A stretch of DNA of 6,651 bases from assembly GCA_007121575.1 (NCBI GenBank), contig SKKJ01000176.1:1-6651 (forward strand). The letters run 5' to 3'. Under the pieces are notes generated by a model. It made no database searches and was not told the DNA's origin. It saw only the letters and a program-made list of their open reading frames with translations. The stretch is from Natronomonas sp. Lineage in GTDB: Archaea > Halobacteriota > Halobacteria > Halobacteriales > Haloarculaceae. Both the position numbers and the translations under genes were made by a program. Every line of letters starts with the position of its first letter. The first letter of the stretch is position 1. Positions 5,118-6,651 of this stretch are shown piece by piece.

Positions 5118-6290
5118 TCAGACGACGTCGTCTTCTTTGAGTTCCGCCAGCCGTTCCTCCGAAAGGACGCGTGAAAGCACTTCGTCAGTGTGCTCGCCGA
5201 ACTCCGGCGCTGGCGTGCGCATGTCATCGATCTCACTCGACGACTTTGCCGGGAAGCCGACGTACGAGAACGTTTCGCCGTCGCCGACGTCCATCTCGCC
5301 GACCATCTCTCTCGCCCGTAGCTGCGGGTGTTCGAACACCTCATCGAACTCGTTTACCGGTGCGAACATCGCTTCCTCTGAGAGGTACTCTTCCCACTCG
5401 TCTCGGGTTCGCGTTTCGAACTCCGATTGAAGCTCTTCGCTGGCGTACTCGGCGTCCTCGCCGGTCGCGAACTGGTACTCCATGAGGTCTTCGCGGTCCA
5501 GCTCTTTCAGCAGTTGCTCCCAGAACTTCTCTTCGCGTGGGGCGATCGAGACGTACTTGTCGTCCTTCGTTCGGTAGACGTGATAACAGGGTGCTTCCAT
5601 CGCCGCGGGTGAGCGCTCCGATTCCGGGATGGCTTCAGGCATGAACGCCCGCCAGCTCTGACCGGTCGAAAACGAGGTCACGACGTCCGTCATCGAGACG
5701 TCGAGATACTGACCGCCGTTCCCGGCTTCTCTGTTTAACAGCGCCGAGACGATCATGAACGCGCTGAACATCCCGCCGGCTTTGTCGCCGATCTGGTAGG
5801 CGGGCACCGCCGGGAACGTTCCGTCTTTCGAGACGGTCTCACCCAGCAGCCCGGACAAGCCGACGTAGTTGATATCGTGGCCGACGCGGTCTCTGTAGGG
5901 GCCGTCCTGTCCGTATCCCGATAACGAACAGTAGACGATCTCGTCGTTTACCTCCTTGAGATCTTTATAGCCGATGCCGAGCCGATCGACGACGCCTGGC
6001 CTGAACTGCTCGAAGACAACGTCCGCCTCGGCGACGAGTTCGAGAAACGCATCGTGCCCCGCATCGCTCTTCAAATCGAGGGTGACGCTCTTTTTGTTCC
6101 GATTCACCGAGTGAAACAGCGCGCCCGAGTCGGTCGGCTCGACCTGCGGTTCGAGCCAGCGGGCGTAATCGCCCCGCGTCGGCTCTTCGATCTTGATCAC
6201 TTCGGCACCCATATCCGCGAGCAACATCGTTCCGTACGGTCCCGGCAACAGCCACGTCAGATCGAGCACGGTGTAATCTTCGAGGTTCAC
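5118..6290 (-). CDS. CaiB/BaiF-superfamily enzyme, alpha-methylacyl-CoA racemase-like
   Basis: This 390-residue protein belongs to the family III CoA-transferase (CaiB/BaiF) superfamily. The N-terminal pattern VLDLTWLLPGPYGTMLLADMGAEVIKIE is characteristic. The superfamily holds CoA-transferases (Frc, CaiB) and alpha-methylacyl-CoA racemases (AMACR/MCR). Three residues match the racemase set: His138 in GHDINY, Asp169 in IGDKAGG and Glu253 in APREEKFW, corresponding to His126, Asp156 and Glu241 of the mycobacterial MCR. The central Asp is shared by both activities, but the GHDINY His points to a racemase. Racemization of (2R)-methylacyl-CoA would supply the (2S) isomer that dehydrogenases accept, which fits the dehydrogenase 151 bp downstream. 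A CoA-transferase role remains possible. Translation starts at GTG 6290; no earlier family-like residues exist, and the TATA box at 6311-6320 gives leaderless spacing. The protein is very acidic, as expected in a halophile. Confidence 0.88.
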   Translation of the reverse strand: MNLEDYTVLDLTWLLPGPYGTMLLADMGAEVIKIEEPTRGDYARWLEPQVEPTDSGALFHSVNRNKKSVTLDLKSDAGHDAFLELVAEADVVFEQFRPGVVDRLGIGYKDLKEVNDEIVYCSLSGYGQDGPYRDRVGHDINYVGLSGLLGETVSKDGTFPAVPAYQIGDKAGGMFSAFMIVSALLNREAGNGGQYLDVSMTDVVTSFSTGQSWRAFMPEAIPESERSPAAMEAPCYHVYRTKDDKYVSIAPREEKFWEQLLKELDREDLMEYQFATGEDAEYASEELQSEFETRTRDEWEEYLSEEAMFAPVNEFDEVFEHPQLRAREMVGEMDVGDGETFSYVGFPAKSSSEIDDMRTPAPEFGEHTDEVLSRVLSEERLAELKEDDVV

Positions 6291-6291
6291 A

Positions 6292-6306
6292 CGCGCTGTT
6301 AGCGCG
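6292..6306. repeat. Inverted repeat between the TATA box and the GTG start of the CaiB-type gene
   Basis: CGCGCT (6292-6297) and AGCGCG (6301-6306) are perfect 6-bp arms around a 3-nt centre. The element occupies the interval between the GTG at 6290 and the TATA-like box at 6311-6320, so it covers the likely transcription start. A protein bound here could block initiation. If the start lies upstream of it, it could instead form a hairpin at the 5' end of the message. Confidence 0.4.
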
Positions 6307-6310
6307 GATG

Positions 6311-6320
6311 TTTATATTAA
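6311..6320 (-). promoter_or_regulatory. TATA-like box for the CaiB-type gene
   Basis: The minus strand reads TTAATATAAA, the best archaeal TATA match in the window, centred 25 bp upstream of the GTG at 6290. This spacing predicts a leaderless transcript and supports the GTG as the true start. It belongs to a 263-bp divergent intergenic region (6291-6553) that also serves the plus-strand phosphate transporter gene. Confidence 0.65.
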
Positions 6321-6401
6321 GTGTTGGCACGATGGACCGTCGGTTCATCAGTCATACGGTCGTTTCATCGTCGTCGCGACCGTCAAAGATCCCGAAACCA
6401 C

Positions 6402-6433
6402 AAGACACGCTCACAAAAACTCATAAGACACGC
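6402..6433. repeat. Direct repeat in the divergent intergenic region
   Basis: AAGACACGC occurs at 6402-6410 and 6425-6433, a period of 23 bp or about two helical turns. Flanking bases are partly shared (CACAAGACACGC and CATAAGACACGC). It lies between the divergent promoters of the CaiB-type and phosphate transporter genes, about 70-100 bp upstream of the latter's candidate TATA box, so it may be an activator or repressor site for either gene. Confidence 0.3.
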
Positions 6434-6500
6434 CTCGTCGTAACCGATACCCGTGAGTCTTTTCCATGACGGTCCGGGTGAACCTGCCCTCCCCGTCGGC

Positions 6501-6507
6501 TTTTACA
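6501..6507 (+). promoter_or_regulatory. TATA-like element for the phosphate transporter gene
   Basis: TTTTACA lies 50 bp upstream of the GTG at 6554. Initiation about 25 bp downstream would give a leader of roughly 25 nt that contains the Shine-Dalgarno sequence at 6541-6545. The box itself is a modest match. Confidence 0.35.
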
Positions 6508-6540
6508 CACCTGCCTGTTCCGAACGCGTCGATCGAGTGT

Positions 6541-6545
6541 GGAGG
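6541..6545 (+). promoter_or_regulatory. Shine-Dalgarno sequence deciding the start of the phosphate transporter gene
   Basis: GGAGG lies 8 nt upstream of the GTG at 6554. It selects this GTG over the in-frame GTG at 6539, which overlaps the site itself. It is the clearest Shine-Dalgarno sequence in the window, where most other genes look leaderless or lack one. Confidence 0.6.
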
Positions 6546-6553
6546 GTCAAGCG

Positions 6554-6651
6554 GTGAGTTTCGCGTTCTGGACGCTCGTTATTTTCGCCACATTCGCTGG
6601 TCTGTTCATGGCTTGGGCGCTCGGTGCGAACAGCCATTCGCCACCGTTTGC
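6554..6651 (+). CDS. PiT-like inorganic phosphate transporter, N-terminal fragment
   Basis: The frame is open from GTG 6554 through the right edge, giving 32 codons plus two bases. After a hydrophobic first membrane segment comes FMAWALGANSHSPPF. The MAWxxGAN pattern directly after the first helix matches the N-terminal signature region of PiT-family phosphate permeases, integral membrane proteins that use a cation gradient to import phosphate. The canonical signature reads GANDxAN, whereas here it is GANSHSPPF, lacking the Asp; from memory, haloarchaeal members of this family vary in the same place. The GTG start is supported by a GGAGG sequence 8 nt upstream. The gene is transcribed away from the CaiB-type gene and probably has no functional link to acyl-CoA metabolism. 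The family call rests on a short fragment. Confidence 0.65.
   Translation, partial: MSFAFWTLVIFATFAGLFMAWALGANSHSPPF

Noticed and set aside
5108..5123. Tandem octamer GATCAGAC repeated twice across the stop of the CaiB-type gene
   Set aside because: Two short units in GATC/GAC-rich DNA are probably chance or slippage, with no sign of function.
4967..5344. N-terminal extension of the acyl-CoA dehydrogenase frame by 126 codons
   Set aside because: It overlaps the CaiB-type gene in another frame, is basic and low-complexity, and the family N-terminus begins at the ATG at 4966.
6466..6651. ATG-started plus-strand frame running through the right edge in another frame
   Set aside because: The frame starting at GTG 6554 gives a clear membrane segment with a PiT-like signature and a good GGAGG; this one gives no recognisable protein.
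1..6651. tRNA, rRNA, CRISPR, insertion sequence, attachment site or defence-system genes
   Set aside because: None was recognised by reading both strands; the window is filled by metabolic, stress and transport genes with short intergenic regions.

Overview
The window looks like a haloarchaeal chromosome segment (class Halobacteria). The encoded proteins are strongly acidic (Asp/Glu-rich CaiB-type enzyme, acyl-CoA dehydrogenase and UspA protein). Several genes have an archaeal TATA-like box about 25 bp upstream of the start codon, the layout of leaderless haloarchaeal transcripts. GTG starts are used, and the protein families are typical of haloarchaea. Species was not determined and GC content was not computed.

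Layout, left to right: a truncated minus-strand gene beginning with a hydrophobic N-terminus (1-45); a short-chain fatty acid transporter of the AtoE family (221-1648, minus); a universal stress protein (1851-2303, minus); a 50-residue two-helix membrane protein (2392-2544, minus); an ACAD10/11-type phosphotransferase (2597-3652, minus); an ACAD10/11-type acyl-CoA dehydrogenase (3746-4966, minus); a CaiB/BaiF-superfamily enzyme with racemase-like catalytic residues (5118-6290, minus, GTG start); and, divergently transcribed, the first 32 codons of a PiT-like phosphate transporter (6554 to the right edge, plus). No intergenic gap exceeds about 263 bp, and no RNA gene, CRISPR array, insertion sequence or attachment site was seen.

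The central theme is acyl-CoA metabolism. In order of transcription the minus strand carries a racemase or CoA-transferase, an acyl-CoA dehydrogenase, an acyl-CoA kinase-like phosphotransferase, a small membrane protein, a stress protein and a short-chain carboxylate transporter. The adjacent kinase and dehydrogenase look like the two halves of the eukaryotic ACAD10/ACAD11 fusion and of the bacterial LvaA/LvaC pair. Both of those systems handle 4-hydroxyacyl-CoA through a phosphorylated intermediate. The inferred model is that this locus imports and degrades 4-hydroxy (gamma-hydroxy) and possibly alpha-methyl-branched acids. The gaps between genes (52-202 bp) and the separate TATA-like elements suggest several promoters rather than one tight operon, so the shared pathway is a hypothesis based on adjacency and motifs.
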